Numbered from the stretch's first letter, positions 1 to 9,866 are shown. The stretch: DNA of 64,000 bases from Sphingobacteriia bacterium (GCA_017304685.1 JAFKLR010000003.1:682001-746000), one strand, 5' to 3'. Notes: generated by a model not told the origin, from the letters alone. Numbers and translations are program-made.

Positions 1-2
1 GA

Positions 3-98
3 TTTATTAATCATAGTGGTAACTTAAAGTTTACATGTGGACTTAGGTCATACTTTGATGAAATGAAAAAAACTTCTTTTCTGGTAAAGAAAATATAA
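3..98 (+). CDS. possible C-terminal end of a gene truncated by the window edge
   Basis: One forward frame is open from the window edge for 31 codons and ends in TAA, with a plausible residue mix. Nothing in it identifies a family. The 193 bases between it and greA are very AT-rich and look intergenic. It may be the tail of an upstream gene or chance. Confidence 0.25.
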   Translation, partial: FINHSGNLKFTCGLRSYFDEMKKTSFLVKKI

Positions 99-291
99 TA
101 TTGAAATAAGAGCTTTTTTTAGTTAATATCACTGAATTAAATAAGATTATAGTAATCATTAATGCACTAAATGGTTGCTGACATATTAATTTACGCTTAC
201 CTTTTTCTCAAATTTTATATTTTCTTGTTTATTTTCTCTATAAAATTTAGTAAAACAATAAGCTGATTGATTATATTATGAGGTTTTTACT

Positions 292-765
292 ATGGATAAA
301 TTTCCAATTACAGTTGAAGGGTTTCAAATGATGAACGATGAGCTTAAAGCTCTTAAGTCAGTTGAAAGACCTGCAGTAATTCAAGCAATAGCAGAAGCTC
401 GCGCCCTTGGAGATTTGTCGGAAAATGCGGAATATCATGCTGCTCGCGAAAAACAAAGCTTTATTGAAGGTAGGATTCTTGAGCTAGAAGATAAAATTGC
501 ACGCGCTGAAGTTATCGACGTTAAGAAACTTTCTGGTGATAAAATAAAATTTGGTGCTACGGTTACTTTAATTGATGAAGAAACAGAAGAGGAAAAGCAA
601 TACAAAATTGTAGGAGAATATGAAGCAAACCTCACAGAAAATAAACTTTCTCTTGCTTCTCCACTTGCTCGTGCATTAATTGGTAAAACAGTAGGTGATT
701 CTATTGAGCTTAACACACCAAATGGAATAAGAGATTATGAAATTTTAGAAGTTAAATTTCTTTAA
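292..765 (+). CDS. greA: transcription elongation factor GreA
   Basis: GreA binds the RNA polymerase secondary channel and stimulates cleavage of the backtracked transcript, rescuing stalled complexes. The 157-residue length is normal. The N-terminal coiled coil (about residues 1-75) carries the family segment with [18 protein letters not shown], including the acidic tip residues. The C-terminal FKBP-like domain contains a family-type [15 protein letters not shown] stretch. The ATG has a GAGG Shine-Dalgarno about 8 bases upstream. It stands alone, followed by an unrelated hypothetical gene 73 bases downstream. Confidence 0.97.
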   Translation: MDKFPITVEGFQMMNDELKALKSVERPAVIQAIAEARALGDLSENAEYHAAREKQSFIEGRILELEDKIARAEVIDVKKLSGDKIKFGATVTLIDEETEEEKQYKIVGEYEANLTENKLSLASPLARALIGKTVGDSIELNTPNGIRDYEILEVKFL

Positions 766-838
766 TATTTGTAAAGCTCTTGATTGACCTTTAACTATTT
801 TTAAATTATATTCATATCTAAATATTTATGGAGCATTT

Positions 839-1342
839 ATGTCAAATAATAAAGATTATAGCTTAAATTTTGATTTTAATTTAGCTAAAAAAGAGCTTAC
901 TGTTGAAGTAATGGATAATGTTAACCACGAAATAGGAAGAATTACATTAAATAATACTCATGTTGAAAATGCAGTTGATGGTAATGAACTTGTTAAAGCT
1001 TCAAATTCTCCGAGTTTATTCCTATTCAAACTTTTAAGCCTTAATCATGAAAATGTTTCTTTAAAAAATGAAGATGGTACTGAATTAACTCTTAGAATGG
1101 ATATTGATAAAAATTTACCAGTCCATTTATTAGAAGATATTAATAATTTTAGTAAAGTATTCCAAAACCCTACTTTTTTAAATGAATATTTCAAAAACCC
1201 ACATGAAAGTTTTTCTTTCAATGCAAATATTAAACTTGAAGGAAATTACCAAAATAATACTAATGAACTTTCTGAAAATGACAATTTAAACTCTACACTT
1301 ACTGAGTTAAATTTAGATCATTCAACAGGCTCACCTGCGTAA
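839..1342 (+). CDS. hypothetical acidic protein, 167 aa
   Basis: I do not recognise this protein. It is soluble-looking, acidic, without signal peptide or membrane segment. The N-terminal part has an alternating pattern suggesting beta strands. The last 35 residues are rich in Asn, Ser and Glu and probably disordered. A GGAG Shine-Dalgarno precedes the ATG. It sits between greA and mdh on the same strand and is followed by a clear intrinsic terminator, so it is probably the last gene of its transcript. Confidence 0.7.
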   Translation: MSNNKDYSLNFDFNLAKKELTVEVMDNVNHEIGRITLNNTHVENAVDGNELVKASNSPSLFLFKLLSLNHENVSLKNEDGTELTLRMDIDKNLPVHLLEDINNFSKVFQNPTFLNEYFKNPHESFSFNANIKLEGNYQNNTNELSENDNLNSTLTELNLDHSTGSPA

Positions 1343-1350
1343 ATGTTATA

Positions 1351-1386
1351 AGGGCTAAATCCCAATTTAGCCCTAAAATCTTTTTC
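1351..1386 (+). terminator. intrinsic terminator after the 839-1342 gene
   Basis: A perfect 10-bp stem (AGGGCTAAAT / ATTTAGCCCT) closes a CCCA loop, and a T-rich run lies a few bases downstream. It begins 8 bases after the stop codon of the upstream gene. Confidence 0.85.
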
Positions 1387-1489
1387 TAAAATAAAAAAAT
1401 TACATTATTTAAATTAAATTGTACAAAAGTTATAAGTAATATATAATCAATTTATTATATAAATTAACAATTTAACAAAACTTACAAAT

Positions 1490-2470
1490 ATGAAACCAAA
1501 AGGTACTGTTGGAATTATTGGAGCTGGTGACATAGGTCTAAACGTTGCTGAGATAATGGCACTCAAAGGACATGATGTAATTATATATAACCGTTACCAT
1601 GAAGTTGATGGTAAACCTAGCCCCTACTGGCTTTCTAAAATGGGTAAAATAATGGATATGAACGATTCATTACAATTACCAGGATCAGGTATGGTTACAT
1701 TAACTTATAATCCTGAAGTTTTAAATGGGGTGAGTTATATTGTAATTACTGCCGGTGCAAAAAGAAGCAGTACAGAAGAAACTCGAGAAGAGCTTGCCGG
1801 TAAAAATGCTAAAATCCTTGAAGGATTTAAAGATATAATAATTAATAACCCTGAAGCATTAGTTTTAATTGTTACAAATCCTGTAGATTTTTTAACTACT
1901 TACCTAATAAAATCTGTTGCTTCACATTCAAATCGTCCTATTGAAAAAGTTGCAAAAAAAATTGTTGGCGTTTCATACGTTGATACAATGCGTTTAAAAA
2001 ATGCTGTAAAAGAATTTTTAGAAGTTCATTACCCAAAACTTACTAATCCAATAATTGAAGGAATAGCGCTTGGTGAACATGGACCTGCAATGGTACCAAT
2101 TATAAGTGAAGTAACGGTAAACGCAAAACCAATCACTGAATTCGCAAGTGAAGAACAAATTGAAAATATTCGTCAGCAAACTATCCTTAGAGGTAATGAT
2201 ATCATTAAATTAACAGGCGCATCTTCTGTAATGGGCCCTGCACATGCAGTAATTTATATGATTGATCAAATTGATATTAATCCTAAAGTACAATTACCAT
2301 GTTCTGTATGGGATGGTAAAAGAGCAATTGGAAGATTAGTTGAATTTTTAGCGCAAGGAGCTCATCGTATAATTAATGTACAAAAGAATGAGCGCGAAAG
2401 ACAAATGATGACTGATTGTGAGAAAATTCTCGATGAACAATACGCAAAAATAATAAGTCTTATCTCTTAA
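1490..2470 (+). CDS. mdh: malate/lactate dehydrogenase family protein, probably malate dehydrogenase
   Basis: NAD-dependent 2-hydroxyacid dehydrogenase, most likely interconverting malate and oxaloacetate in the TCA cycle. The Rossmann dinucleotide motif GAGDIG is at residues 11-16. The VTNPVD strand-loop and the catalytic His in GEHG (about residue 197) are present. The substrate-specificity loop (around AKRSSTEETREEL) differs from the usual RKPGMTRDDL form. It appears one residue longer and keeps two arginines, so malate versus lactate specificity is less certain than the family call. The 326-residue length is normal. It converges on the 2556-3929 gene with a shared terminator between. Confidence 0.88.
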   Translation: MKPKGTVGIIGAGDIGLNVAEIMALKGHDVIIYNRYHEVDGKPSPYWLSKMGKIMDMNDSLQLPGSGMVTLTYNPEVLNGVSYIVITAGAKRSSTEETREELAGKNAKILEGFKDIIINNPEALVLIVTNPVDFLTTYLIKSVASHSNRPIEKVAKKIVGVSYVDTMRLKNAVKEFLEVHYPKLTNPIIEGIALGEHGPAMVPIISEVTVNAKPITEFASEEQIENIRQQTILRGNDIIKLTGASSVMGPAHAVIYMIDQIDINPKVQLPCSVWDGKRAIGRLVEFLAQGAHRIINVQKNERERQMMTDCEKILDEQYAKIISLIS

Positions 2471-2498
2471 ATTTTATCAATAATTATGTTTTATAAAA

Positions 2499-2529
2499 CC
2501 TTAGGTAAAATAAAATGTTTTACCTAAGG
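2499..2529. terminator. bidirectional terminator between convergent genes
   Basis: A perfect 12-bp stem (CCTTAGGTAAAA / TTTTACCTAAGG) has a 7-base loop. It lies between the ends of mdh (+) and the 2556-3929 gene (-). Short T-runs flank it on both strands. Confidence 0.8.
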
Positions 2530-2555
2530 CTGACAAACACTTTTTAGATTTTCTT

Positions 2556-3929
2556 CTAATTTATACTTTTACTTTTATCCGAATTATTAGGCTTTACAGA
2601 TTTTCTTAAATTAGTATTTAATTTTGAGTCTTCAAGATTAGTTTCTTTCAAACTACCTCTTGATACACTATTTTGCAAAATTTCTTTAGCTTGATTTCCA
2701 TTCATCGTTTTCTTTTTATCTTCCATTACTGGAATAGAAGGCAAAGGCTTTTTCCCTTTTAAATTTAATGATGGAATTGGAGGTAATTCATCAACAATTT
2801 TTGCTTCTGGTACTGCTTCAATAATTTTATTAGTCATTTTATTTAAAACAGTAGTTGGAATAGTTTTGCTACTACTAAATACTTTCTTTTTTAAATTACT
2901 TGCAAATTCTTGTCTAATTGCATTCTTTAATGCTACAACGTCTACATCAGGATTTTTATCAATAGCTTTAGTTACAATATTTGAAATATGTTCCTTTAAT
3001 TTTTTATCATTAGAAAATGCCTTACTATTATTTTTAGGGTTTAAATCTTTTAAAATTTCTTCACCAATAGAATGATTCATAACTAATTTAAACATACCGT
3101 TAGTTTTACTTTGTAAACCTTTACTGTCATTGTTGTTATGGAAAAATTTAGCAGCTTGTTCCTGAATGTTTTTTGCATTCCCAATTCCCCCTTTTTGGAG
3201 ATTGGTCATTTTATTAATAAAATTCATCTGTTCTTTTAATGGTAACTTATCAAAAACTTTTGTTGCTTCCTCTCTAATTTCCGCTAAATAATTTTTATCT
3301 GTGATTGGTAACTTGCCACCTATTCCACCATCATTACCATCAATATTTACATCAGATACTCTAGCATTTACAATTTGGTTCATATATTGGTCAATTGCCC
3401 AATTTTTCATATAACTTTTCATTGCTTCTTCACGTGTTTCTTTTCTTAAAACACTATCAACTATTTGTTCGTTTTGAATAATCAAGTTAACAATATCTTT
3501 ATCAACTACTTTTAATACCTTTTGAAGCCTATCTTTATTATCTTTAATTAAAATGTATCTTTCATTTGGGGTAAGCTTTAATGAGTTTAATTTACTTTTA
3601 TCAATTTCTTCAAAAAATTGCGGATGTTTATTTGCTAAATCTCTTAAACCGCTAAATAATAAATCTCTTCCCGCGCCAATTGCTTGTAAGTATTGTAACT
3701 TATTTTCTTCTTCTTGAATTACTCTTGGATTTCCACCAATGCTTGCTGCTTGAAAATTAACACTTGCATCATCAATTTCACGGTAAAGTTCTTGAAATTT
3801 TATAGGAAAATCAGGGATAGAGTCAAGTTTAGCGGGATCAATTAAATATCTATTAAATGAATTATTAAAAACTCCCTTTAAATTTTCTACTACTTTATTT
3901 TTATATTGATTTGCTGCATCTTTACTCAT
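2556..3929 (-). CDS. hypothetical helical protein with proline-rich, basic C-terminus
   Basis: I do not recognise this 457-residue protein. It is mostly helical and hydrophilic, with no signal peptide or membrane segment. Residues around 375-405 are proline-rich (two PxxP-like segments, for example LPPIPSL and KPLPSIP). The last 40 residues are Lys/Ser/Asn-rich and likely disordered. A strong AAGGAG Shine-Dalgarno sits 7 bases before the ATG. It lies 15 bases after the 3945-4910 gene, so the two are probably co-transcribed. A flexible polar tail and proline motifs fit a secreted effector, but that is inference only. Confidence 0.7.
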   Translation of the reverse strand: MSKDAANQYKNKVVENLKGVFNNSFNRYLIDPAKLDSIPDFPIKFQELYREIDDASVNFQAASIGGNPRVIQEEENKLQYLQAIGAGRDLLFSGLRDLANKHPQFFEEIDKSKLNSLKLTPNERYILIKDNKDRLQKVLKVVDKDIVNLIIQNEQIVDSVLRKETREEAMKSYMKNWAIDQYMNQIVNARVSDVNIDGNDGGIGGKLPITDKNYLAEIREEATKVFDKLPLKEQMNFINKMTNLQKGGIGNAKNIQEQAAKFFHNNNDSKGLQSKTNGMFKLVMNHSIGEEILKDLNPKNNSKAFSNDKKLKEHISNIVTKAIDKNPDVDVVALKNAIRQEFASNLKKKVFSSSKTIPTTVLNKMTNKIIEAVPEAKIVDELPPIPSLNLKGKKPLPSIPVMEDKKKTMNGNQAKEILQNSVSRGSLKETNLEDSKLNTNLRKSVKPNNSDKSKSIN

Positions 3930-3944
3930 TTTCTTCTCCTTTAT

Positions 3945-4910
3945 CTATTCCAATATTATTTCTTTTGTTGATAATGTATCCTTACTATCGATTGTTATTA
4001 ATTTAGGTTCGGTATTTGTATATGACTGGATTTCTAAATATGCTTTTTGAAGATATTCAGATTTAATGTTTACTAAAATTTTTGTGCGTAAAAGCTTATG
4101 TTTAAGCTTATCTTTAAATTTCACTTCAAAAATTTGGCTAGCTGTATTAATGATTTTATTTATAAATTTAATATCAACTTTAATTCCCGTTTCAAAACCT
4201 TTTAAAATAGCTGCTTTAAAAAATTTTTCTATTTCATGAATTACTTTCAAAGGAAAAATATAAATTTTTGTATTATTGAATGAACTTCTTGCAATAACAT
4301 TTGCAATTATCTTTTCTTCAAGCCCTATAACATTCATATAACTTTTGAATAAAAAGGTAACTTGATCATTTCTTATTTCTTTAGATGTAAGTAAAATCTC
4401 ATTAGACTTCTCATAAATATAACTAAGACAATTCTTATAAAAAATATTTTTACCCGTAATTATTTCTTCACAATATATTTTATAAAATTCTACTAAATTA
4501 AGACTCGAGATTTTCTCAGTTAAATAATATCTATCGAATACTGATAAACTTTTAAATACTGGAATATTAATAAGAACATCATTAGCAATGTAAGTATTTA
4601 ACAGATTTGCATATGCATATACTTTTTTAGTAAGCAAATCGTTTAAAAGTATTTCAACTTTTTCTGCTTCCATGAGCAAATCATTTTTCTTAGCTTCTAA
4701 AACAATTTTACTCGCGTTTTTTTCAATAATTTGTTCTGCAAATATTTTTTTAACAATATCATCAGTAAGTTTAGTTAAAAGTTCTTCAGGAGTTTTAGCT
4801 GCAAGTTTCTGCATGAGAGAAGCAATAACCTTCCCAGCGCTTATTTCAATAAGTTTTATATCATTTAAAAGTTCAGGGTTAGCTTGCTTAGCCATATTTT
4901 TCAATAACAT
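3945..4910 (-). CDS. hypothetical helical protein, 321 aa
   Basis: Unrecognised, Lys/Ile/Leu-rich and predicted mostly alpha-helical, with no signal peptide. There is no convincing Shine-Dalgarno at the first ATG; the in-frame ATG at 4895 is an alternative start. It is the upstream member of an apparent two-gene unit with the 457-residue protein. Confidence 0.6.
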   Translation of the reverse strand: MLLKNMAKQANPELLNDIKLIEISAGKVIASLMQKLAAKTPEELLTKLTDDIVKKIFAEQIIEKNASKIVLEAKKNDLLMEAEKVEILLNDLLTKKVYAYANLLNTYIANDVLINIPVFKSLSVFDRYYLTEKISSLNLVEFYKIYCEEIITGKNIFYKNCLSYIYEKSNEILLTSKEIRNDQVTFLFKSYMNVIGLEEKIIANVIARSSFNNTKIYIFPLKVIHEIEKFFKAAILKGFETGIKVDIKFINKIINTASQIFEVKFKDKLKHKLLRTKILVNIKSEYLQKAYLEIQSYTNTEPKLITIDSKDTLSTKEIILE

Positions 4911-5018
4911 TAATATATTAATATTATTATAGTACCATATTATATATGCAATCTCAATACTGAGTATTTCATATAAATATTAAATTATTGAAATATAGGG
5001 ATAATTATAAAAATAATT

Positions 5019-5384
5019 TTATCTAGCAGGGCTTTTAAGTGATTGAGTAAGCATTTCATTCATGCCAGGGGTTAAAGGTGGAGTTTTTGGCTCAACTTGC
5101 TTAATCGGTGAAACAGATTCAGGATTTTGTATATTATCTAAAGCTCTTGGCACTGTAATAAATGGCTTTACACCGGGCATTGCACTAATTGGCCCCCTTA
5201 AATCATTCCAACCTTCAATCATTATGTTAAGAACATCCTTTTCCATGGATAAAAACTGAAGAGCACTTGTAAATTCTGTACCTAAAGTTAAAGCTCCGGT
5301 TACAGCAGGACCTTTAGCAATCTGAGAACTGGCCTGATTAAGTAATAAATTTGTTTGAAGTAATTGATTTGGATCAGCAACCAT
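5019..5384 (-). CDS. hypothetical small protein, 121 aa
   Basis: Unrecognised. The N-terminal half is rich in Ala, Leu and Gln. The C-terminal third is proline-rich with PKTPPLTP, suggesting a disordered tail. A good AAGGA Shine-Dalgarno lies about 7 bases upstream of the ATG, supporting a real gene. It is transcribed in the same direction as the two preceding hypotheticals, and divergently from the EamA transporter. Confidence 0.65.
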   Translation of the reverse strand: MVADPNQLLQTNLLLNQASSQIAKGPAVTGALTLGTEFTSALQFLSMEKDVLNIMIEGWNDLRGPISAMPGVKPFITVPRALDNIQNPESVSPIKQVEPKTPPLTPGMNEMLTQSLKSPAR

Positions 5385-5478
5385 TCATTTTTCCTTAAAA
5401 TACAAATTTCTTGCGAATTAATGAAATCCTAACTAAGATTCCATATATTTATTATAATATAAGTTTAAATATACCACA

Positions 5479-6372
5479 ATGACAAGATATAAATACATAA
5501 TTTTCACTGCTCTTTCAGGTCTTTTATATGGTTCAATTGGTTATTTCGGCCATCATATAAGAAATACTGGTATGAGTATTAGTGACATGTTATTTTGGCG
5601 ATTTATTATATCTTCTCTGCTTATTATTCCTTTTATTGTTAAAATTAATTTTAAAAACTATAAACCTAGTGACATGTTAGGGTGTTTTATAATGGGAATG
5701 ATTTTTTATGGTATTTCCACATGGTACTATTTCTATTCTGCTCATGAAATTGGCTCAGGCCTTGCAATGGTATTGTTCTATGCATATCCAGCTATTGTTG
5801 CTTTAATTAGCGTATTTTTTGGTAAGGAAAAAATTAGTGGCATAGAAATATTATCATTAATTTCTATTTTTATAGGATGCGTGTTAATTAGCGGAAAGTT
5901 TAATGATTCTTTAAATGCTGTAGGGATTAGGGCAGGTTTAATCAGTGCTTTCCTTTATTCACTATATATGTTTTTTAGTAAAAAATACGTAAACAAACTT
6001 GATTCATATCTTGCTTCATTTCTTGTATGCCTTGGAATTGGTTTTGCATTCTTTTTAAATAATATGATATTTGAACAAAAAATTGATTTTCCTGATAATA
6101 ATAGTCAATGGCTTTTAGTAATTGCTTTTGCTTTAGTTGGAACAATCTTACCAATTGTATTTTTATTTATAGGAATGAAAGGAATAAGTGCTACTAAAGC
6201 TTCAATAATTTCAGTTCTTGAGCCTGTTACCACTTTAATTATTGGGATAACACTACTTAATGAATCTGTTACTGTAATACAATTTATCGGCTCAATAATA
6301 ATATTAATTGGTGCAACATTAGTTGCTGTAAACCCACAAATAAGTACATTAGGTAAAAACGATGTTAAATAA
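5479..6372 (+). CDS. EamA/DMT-family permease
   Basis: Inner-membrane drug/metabolite transporter with ten hydrophobic segments arranged as two EamA halves (about residues 5-140 and 150-285). The GLxYGxIGY start and the FYAYPAIVALISVFFGKE segment are typical. The second half has ISVLEPVTTLIIGITLLNE, the usual conserved end of the EamA repeat. The substrate cannot be read from sequence; in Rickettsiales related permeases carry host metabolites. It overlaps rpe by 11 bases, so the two are co-transcribed. Confidence 0.88.
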   Translation: MTRYKYIIFTALSGLLYGSIGYFGHHIRNTGMSISDMLFWRFIISSLLIIPFIVKINFKNYKPSDMLGCFIMGMIFYGISTWYYFYSAHEIGSGLAMVLFYAYPAIVALISVFFGKEKISGIEILSLISIFIGCVLISGKFNDSLNAVGIRAGLISAFLYSLYMFFSKKYVNKLDSYLASFLVCLGIGFAFFLNNMIFEQKIDFPDNNSQWLLVIAFALVGTILPIVFLFIGMKGISATKASIISVLEPVTTLIIGITLLNESVTVIQFIGSIIILIGATLVAVNPQISTLGKNDVK

Positions 6373-7018
6373 TAAAATTAAAATTGCTCCTTCAATTCTT
6401 TCCGCTGACTTTGCTAAACTTGGTGAGGAAATTGAAAAAATCACAGAAGCTGGAGCAGATTATATTCATATTGATGTAATGGATGGCAGCTTTGTACCAA
6501 ATATAACTATAGGCCCTGACGTTATTAAACATTTAAAGAAGCACACTCACCTTCCCTTTGATGTTCATTTAATGATTGAAAATGTTGATTTCTTTATCCC
6601 AAAATTTGCGGATGCTGGAGCTGATATTATAACCATTCATATGGAAGCCTCAACGCATGCTGATAGAAGCTTAAATTTAATTAAATCATTAGGTAAAAAG
6701 GCTGGAATTTCAATTGTACCTTCGACACATGAATCAAGCCTTGAATATGTTTTACCACTTGTTGATTTGGTTTTAATTATGACAGTAAATCCTGGTTTTG
6801 GTGGTCAATCTTTTATAAATAGCCAACTTAATAAAATTAAGAATGTAAAAGAAATGATAACTAACTTAGGTAAAAATATTGAACTTGAAGTAGATGGCGG
6901 AATTAATGATAAAACCGCCAATCTAGTTATTGAAAATGGTGCAGATGTACTAGTTTCTGGTAACTATATTTTTACACATCCAAATGGGTATAAAGAAGGA
7001 ATTAAAAGCTTAAAGTAG
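6362..7018 (+). CDS. rpe: ribulose-phosphate 3-epimerase
   Basis: Interconverts ribulose-5-phosphate and xylulose-5-phosphate in the non-oxidative pentose phosphate pathway. The 218-residue TIM barrel shows APSILSADF, the metal-binding HIDVMDGSFVPN, HLMIE, MTVNPGFGGQ and the phosphate-binding EVDGGI. An AGG about 9 bases upstream of the ATG lies inside the 3' end of the EamA gene. Its 3' end overlaps the convergent 7002-8075 gene by 17 bases. Confidence 0.96.
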   Translation: MLNNKIKIAPSILSADFAKLGEEIEKITEAGADYIHIDVMDGSFVPNITIGPDVIKHLKKHTHLPFDVHLMIENVDFFIPKFADAGADIITIHMEASTHADRSLNLIKSLGKKAGISIVPSTHESSLEYVLPLVDLVLIMTVNPGFGGQSFINSQLNKIKNVKEMITNLGKNIELEVDGGINDKTANLVIENGADVLVSGNYIFTHPNGYKEGIKSLK

Positions 7019-8075
7019 CACCACTCATATAAGCTTCTTCTAATCCATTTTCAAATTCCTCTTTTACTTTATTTTTTAATGCCATTACTCTTTCATCGCT
7101 ACTAATGAATGGCTGTTTAGAGGTATTTTTAATTTCCTGACGTCTAACTTCTAAAACTGATAAAGTGTAATCTATTATTTGTTGTTTATACTCAAGAATC
7201 TCATGTTCTTTAAATAAAACACCAATTTTAAATCTTTCCATTAACTCAATCTGATTATCTTTCTGCTCATCAACCATTTCTTTAAGATTTTTAAAATCAA
7301 TAATATCATCTTCAATTGAGCGAACATTATCATAAAGCTGGCTTAATTTATCTATTATACTTTTTCTAAATTCAATAATTTCCTTAGATAACTCTAAATT
7401 TGATTCATCAATGTGCTTACTTAAAGCCATAAATAACACACTATTATGCTCAGATTTATTGTTATATCTCCAAAGGCTTTCATCTACCTTCATTAATTGC
7501 TTAGCTATTAATTCTAAAGTTTCAATACGGTGATCATATATATTATTTGCATTAATAATAAATTCATAAATCGTCGCTAATATTTCTTGATGTTTTTCTT
7601 CTAGAAAAAATTTGTTATAATCTTTTTGTGATAATAAATCTTGAGCTTCACAATAAAATATAAATTTTTCATTTTGAAATTGTTGATAATAATATTCTAA
7701 AACTTGCTCAGAGAGCTGTTCAATTGACGAGCATTTATCTAAACTTCCTAATAACTCACATTTTATTCCTAAAGCTTTGTTAACTAGATCAATGACTTTA
7801 TTAATAAACTCGAATCTCTCCTTAGTTTTTTCTTTTTGAATAGCTTCGCTTTTAATATACTCTTTTATAGCAAAAGCACGCTTTTTCATTTTCGCTTCAA
7901 GACGCCATTGTTTTAATAATCCATCATAAAGAGATGGCGGCCTATTTTCTAATTTTTCATCTCTTTTTCTTTGTAATTCTTTTAAGTAATTTACATCATC
8001 CATTACTAATGCTGCACTGCTTTCAACCGCTTGACGAAATAATGTTTTTTCAGCTTTTTTCTTAGATTTAGTCAT
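7002..8075 (-). CDS. hypothetical coiled-coil protein, 357 aa
   Basis: Unrecognised. Strongly helical and charged, with long Glu/Lys-rich stretches typical of coiled coil and a basic start (KSKKKAEK). No signal peptide or membrane segment. It starts 21 bases after the 8097-8882 gene and likely forms a two-gene unit with it. Its 3' end overlaps rpe. Confidence 0.65.
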   Translation of the reverse strand: MTKSKKKAEKTLFRQAVESSAALVMDDVNYLKELQRKRDEKLENRPPSLYDGLLKQWRLEAKMKKRAFAIKEYIKSEAIQKEKTKERFEFINKVIDLVNKALGIKCELLGSLDKCSSIEQLSEQVLEYYYQQFQNEKFIFYCEAQDLLSQKDYNKFFLEEKHQEILATIYEFIINANNIYDHRIETLELIAKQLMKVDESLWRYNNKSEHNSVLFMALSKHIDESNLELSKEIIEFRKSIIDKLSQLYDNVRSIEDDIIDFKNLKEMVDEQKDNQIELMERFKIGVLFKEHEILEYKQQIIDYTLSVLEVRRQEIKNTSKQPFISSDERVMALKNKVKEEFENGLEEAYMSGATLSF

Positions 8076-8096
8076 AATATCTTACTCTTTTAAATA

Positions 8097-8882
8097 CTAA
8101 TTTGCTCTTTGATAAAATTGTGATTGATATTTATGCTGTTCGTCCGTATCACGAAATGATTTCGTATTAGTTTTTTGGAATTTCTCAAATCGAGTTACAG
8201 CATATTCCATATATTCAATTTTCTGACCTATGCATTTTAATTCTTCTGCTGCGCTTGAAATATTCTCAAAATATTCTTCATCTTTAATCTGCGCAAATTG
8301 TTTGTATTTTTTTAAGTTTTTATACAAATTACTATGTTCATCTATAGCTACTTCAATAGCTTGAGTAAAGCTTTCGATATATTCATTTACATCAATATCT
8401 GCATCACCAAATTTTTCTACTAATAAACTAATAAGATCTTTTTTAACTTCTGCAAGTTCAGTATTTGTACACATTAATATTGTATGCGTTAGTACATCGG
8501 TATCTTCAGCATTTAATTCATCAACGCTACCGCCATTATTTAAAACACTTTTTATTATTTCTAAAACACCCTGCGCTAGAACATAATTATTATTATTAAG
8601 TTGCATAAGGATTTCACATAAATTATGCAAAACAGTACTATTCTTGCCTTCCTTATTCACTACTCTAGGATTTATAGATATATCGTATGTATGACCATAT
8701 TCATCTAAAATTCTAGCCATGTAACCTAAATTAAATGTAAAAAGCTTAACCCTGTTATGTGTGTTTTTTAAAAATTCTTTTATTAAAATATTTTTTACCT
8801 TAATCTCAGTTTCTAGCAATTTTCTGCTAAGGCTTGAAGCATCTTCAATATCTGCTCTTAATTGCTTTTTAATTTTCGACAT
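8097..8882 (-). CDS. hypothetical helical protein, 261 aa
   Basis: Unrecognised, predicted alpha-helical. Residues about 80-150 (DLCEILMQLNNNN-type helices followed by NGGSVDELNAEDTDVLTH) loosely recall armadillo or ankyrin-like helical pairs, but no repeat is clear. Upstream partner of the 357-residue coiled-coil protein. Confidence 0.6.
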   Translation of the reverse strand: MSKIKKQLRADIEDASSLSRKLLETEIKVKNILIKEFLKNTHNRVKLFTFNLGYMARILDEYGHTYDISINPRVVNKEGKNSTVLHNLCEILMQLNNNNYVLAQGVLEIIKSVLNNGGSVDELNAEDTDVLTHTILMCTNTELAEVKKDLISLLVEKFGDADIDVNEYIESFTQAIEVAIDEHSNLYKNLKKYKQFAQIKDEEYFENISSAAEELKCIGQKIEYMEYAVTRFEKFQKTNTKSFRDTDEQHKYQSQFYQRAN

Positions 8883-9058
8883 ACACTAACACCCACGATT
8901 TATTATAAAAAGGTTAATTATTGGTTAATAACTATCCTTATAACCTAAATCCAAACAAAAAACAACCATGATATTAACGCATTATTAATATTTTTGTTAC
9001 ATTATTGTAACTTTAAAGTTAAGTTTTTGAATTTAATGTATTTTTGATTTTTACTTAA

Positions 9059-9832
9059 TTAAAGGGAACTCAAAGAAGTTTCAATTTGAATTGGTCCGCT
9101 AGTTAAGCCATTCATAAATTGATGTAAATATGGGTTATCAGTTCTTTCAATTTCTTGCTTGTCACCACAAAATACCATTTTACCCTTATAAAGCATACAA
9201 AGGTTAGTAGCGATATGTTTTGCACTTACCATATCATGAGTAATGGTTATGGCTGTAATGCCAAGTTCCTTAGTACATTTAATAATAAGGTCTGCGATTA
9301 CATTAGTATTAATAGGATCTAAGCCTGAAGTTGGTTCGTCAAAAAATATTATTTCAGGTTTTGCCGCGATTGCACGAGCGAGAGCCACTCTTTTTTGCAT
9401 TCCGCCAGATAATTCTACTGGATAAAGATCAGCTACTTCTGGCTGAAGACCCACTAAACTTAACTTTTCAATAGCAATTTCCTTAGCTTGTTTAGCAGGC
9501 ATATTTTGATTTTGTCTAAGTACAAAGGAAACATTTTCCCAAACTTTAAAGCTGTCAAAAAGAGCCCCGCCTTGGAATAACACTCCAATCTTACCCATGA
9601 TTTCACGACGTTTATCTTTATCTGCTTTATAGAAGTCAACGTTATCATAAAAAACTTTACCGCTATCAGGATGTATTAAACCTATAAGGTTTTTAATAAA
9701 TACAGATTTACCAGTTCCAGATCCACCAATAATTACAAGGGATTCGCCTTTTGGTATTTCAAGATTAATATTATCTAAAACAACTTTTTCACCGAATGCT
9801 TTTGAAAGATTTTTAATAACTATATCAACCAT
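9059..9832 (-). CDS. mlaF: phospholipid ABC transporter ATP-binding protein MlaF
   Basis: ATPase of the Mla/Ttg2 system, which moves phospholipids between the inner and outer membranes through MlaFEDB. Walker A is GGSGTGKS (about residues 37-44). The signature is LSGGMQKRVALARA and Walker B is IIFFDEPTSGLDP. The Mla-type form of the signature and the 257-residue length support MlaF over a generic ABC ATPase. No mlaE or mlaD is adjacent; mlaC and mlaA lie near 47-48 kb on the same strand. Confidence 0.88.
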   Translation of the reverse strand: MVDIVIKNLSKAFGEKVVLDNINLEIPKGESLVIIGGSGTGKSVFIKNLIGLIHPDSGKVFYDNVDFYKADKDKRREIMGKIGVLFQGGALFDSFKVWENVSFVLRQNQNMPAKQAKEIAIEKLSLVGLQPEVADLYPVELSGGMQKRVALARAIAAKPEIIFFDEPTSGLDPINTNVIADLIIKCTKELGITAITITHDMVSAKHIATNLCMLYKGKMVFCGDKQEIERTDNPYLHQFMNGLTSGPIQIETSLSSL

Positions 9833-9866
9833 TAATTAGCCTTTAATAAATATTTTAATTTTAAAA

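Noticed and set aside
435-716. Minus-strand frame inside greA
   Set aside because: It is the complement of a conserved gene, with no start signal.
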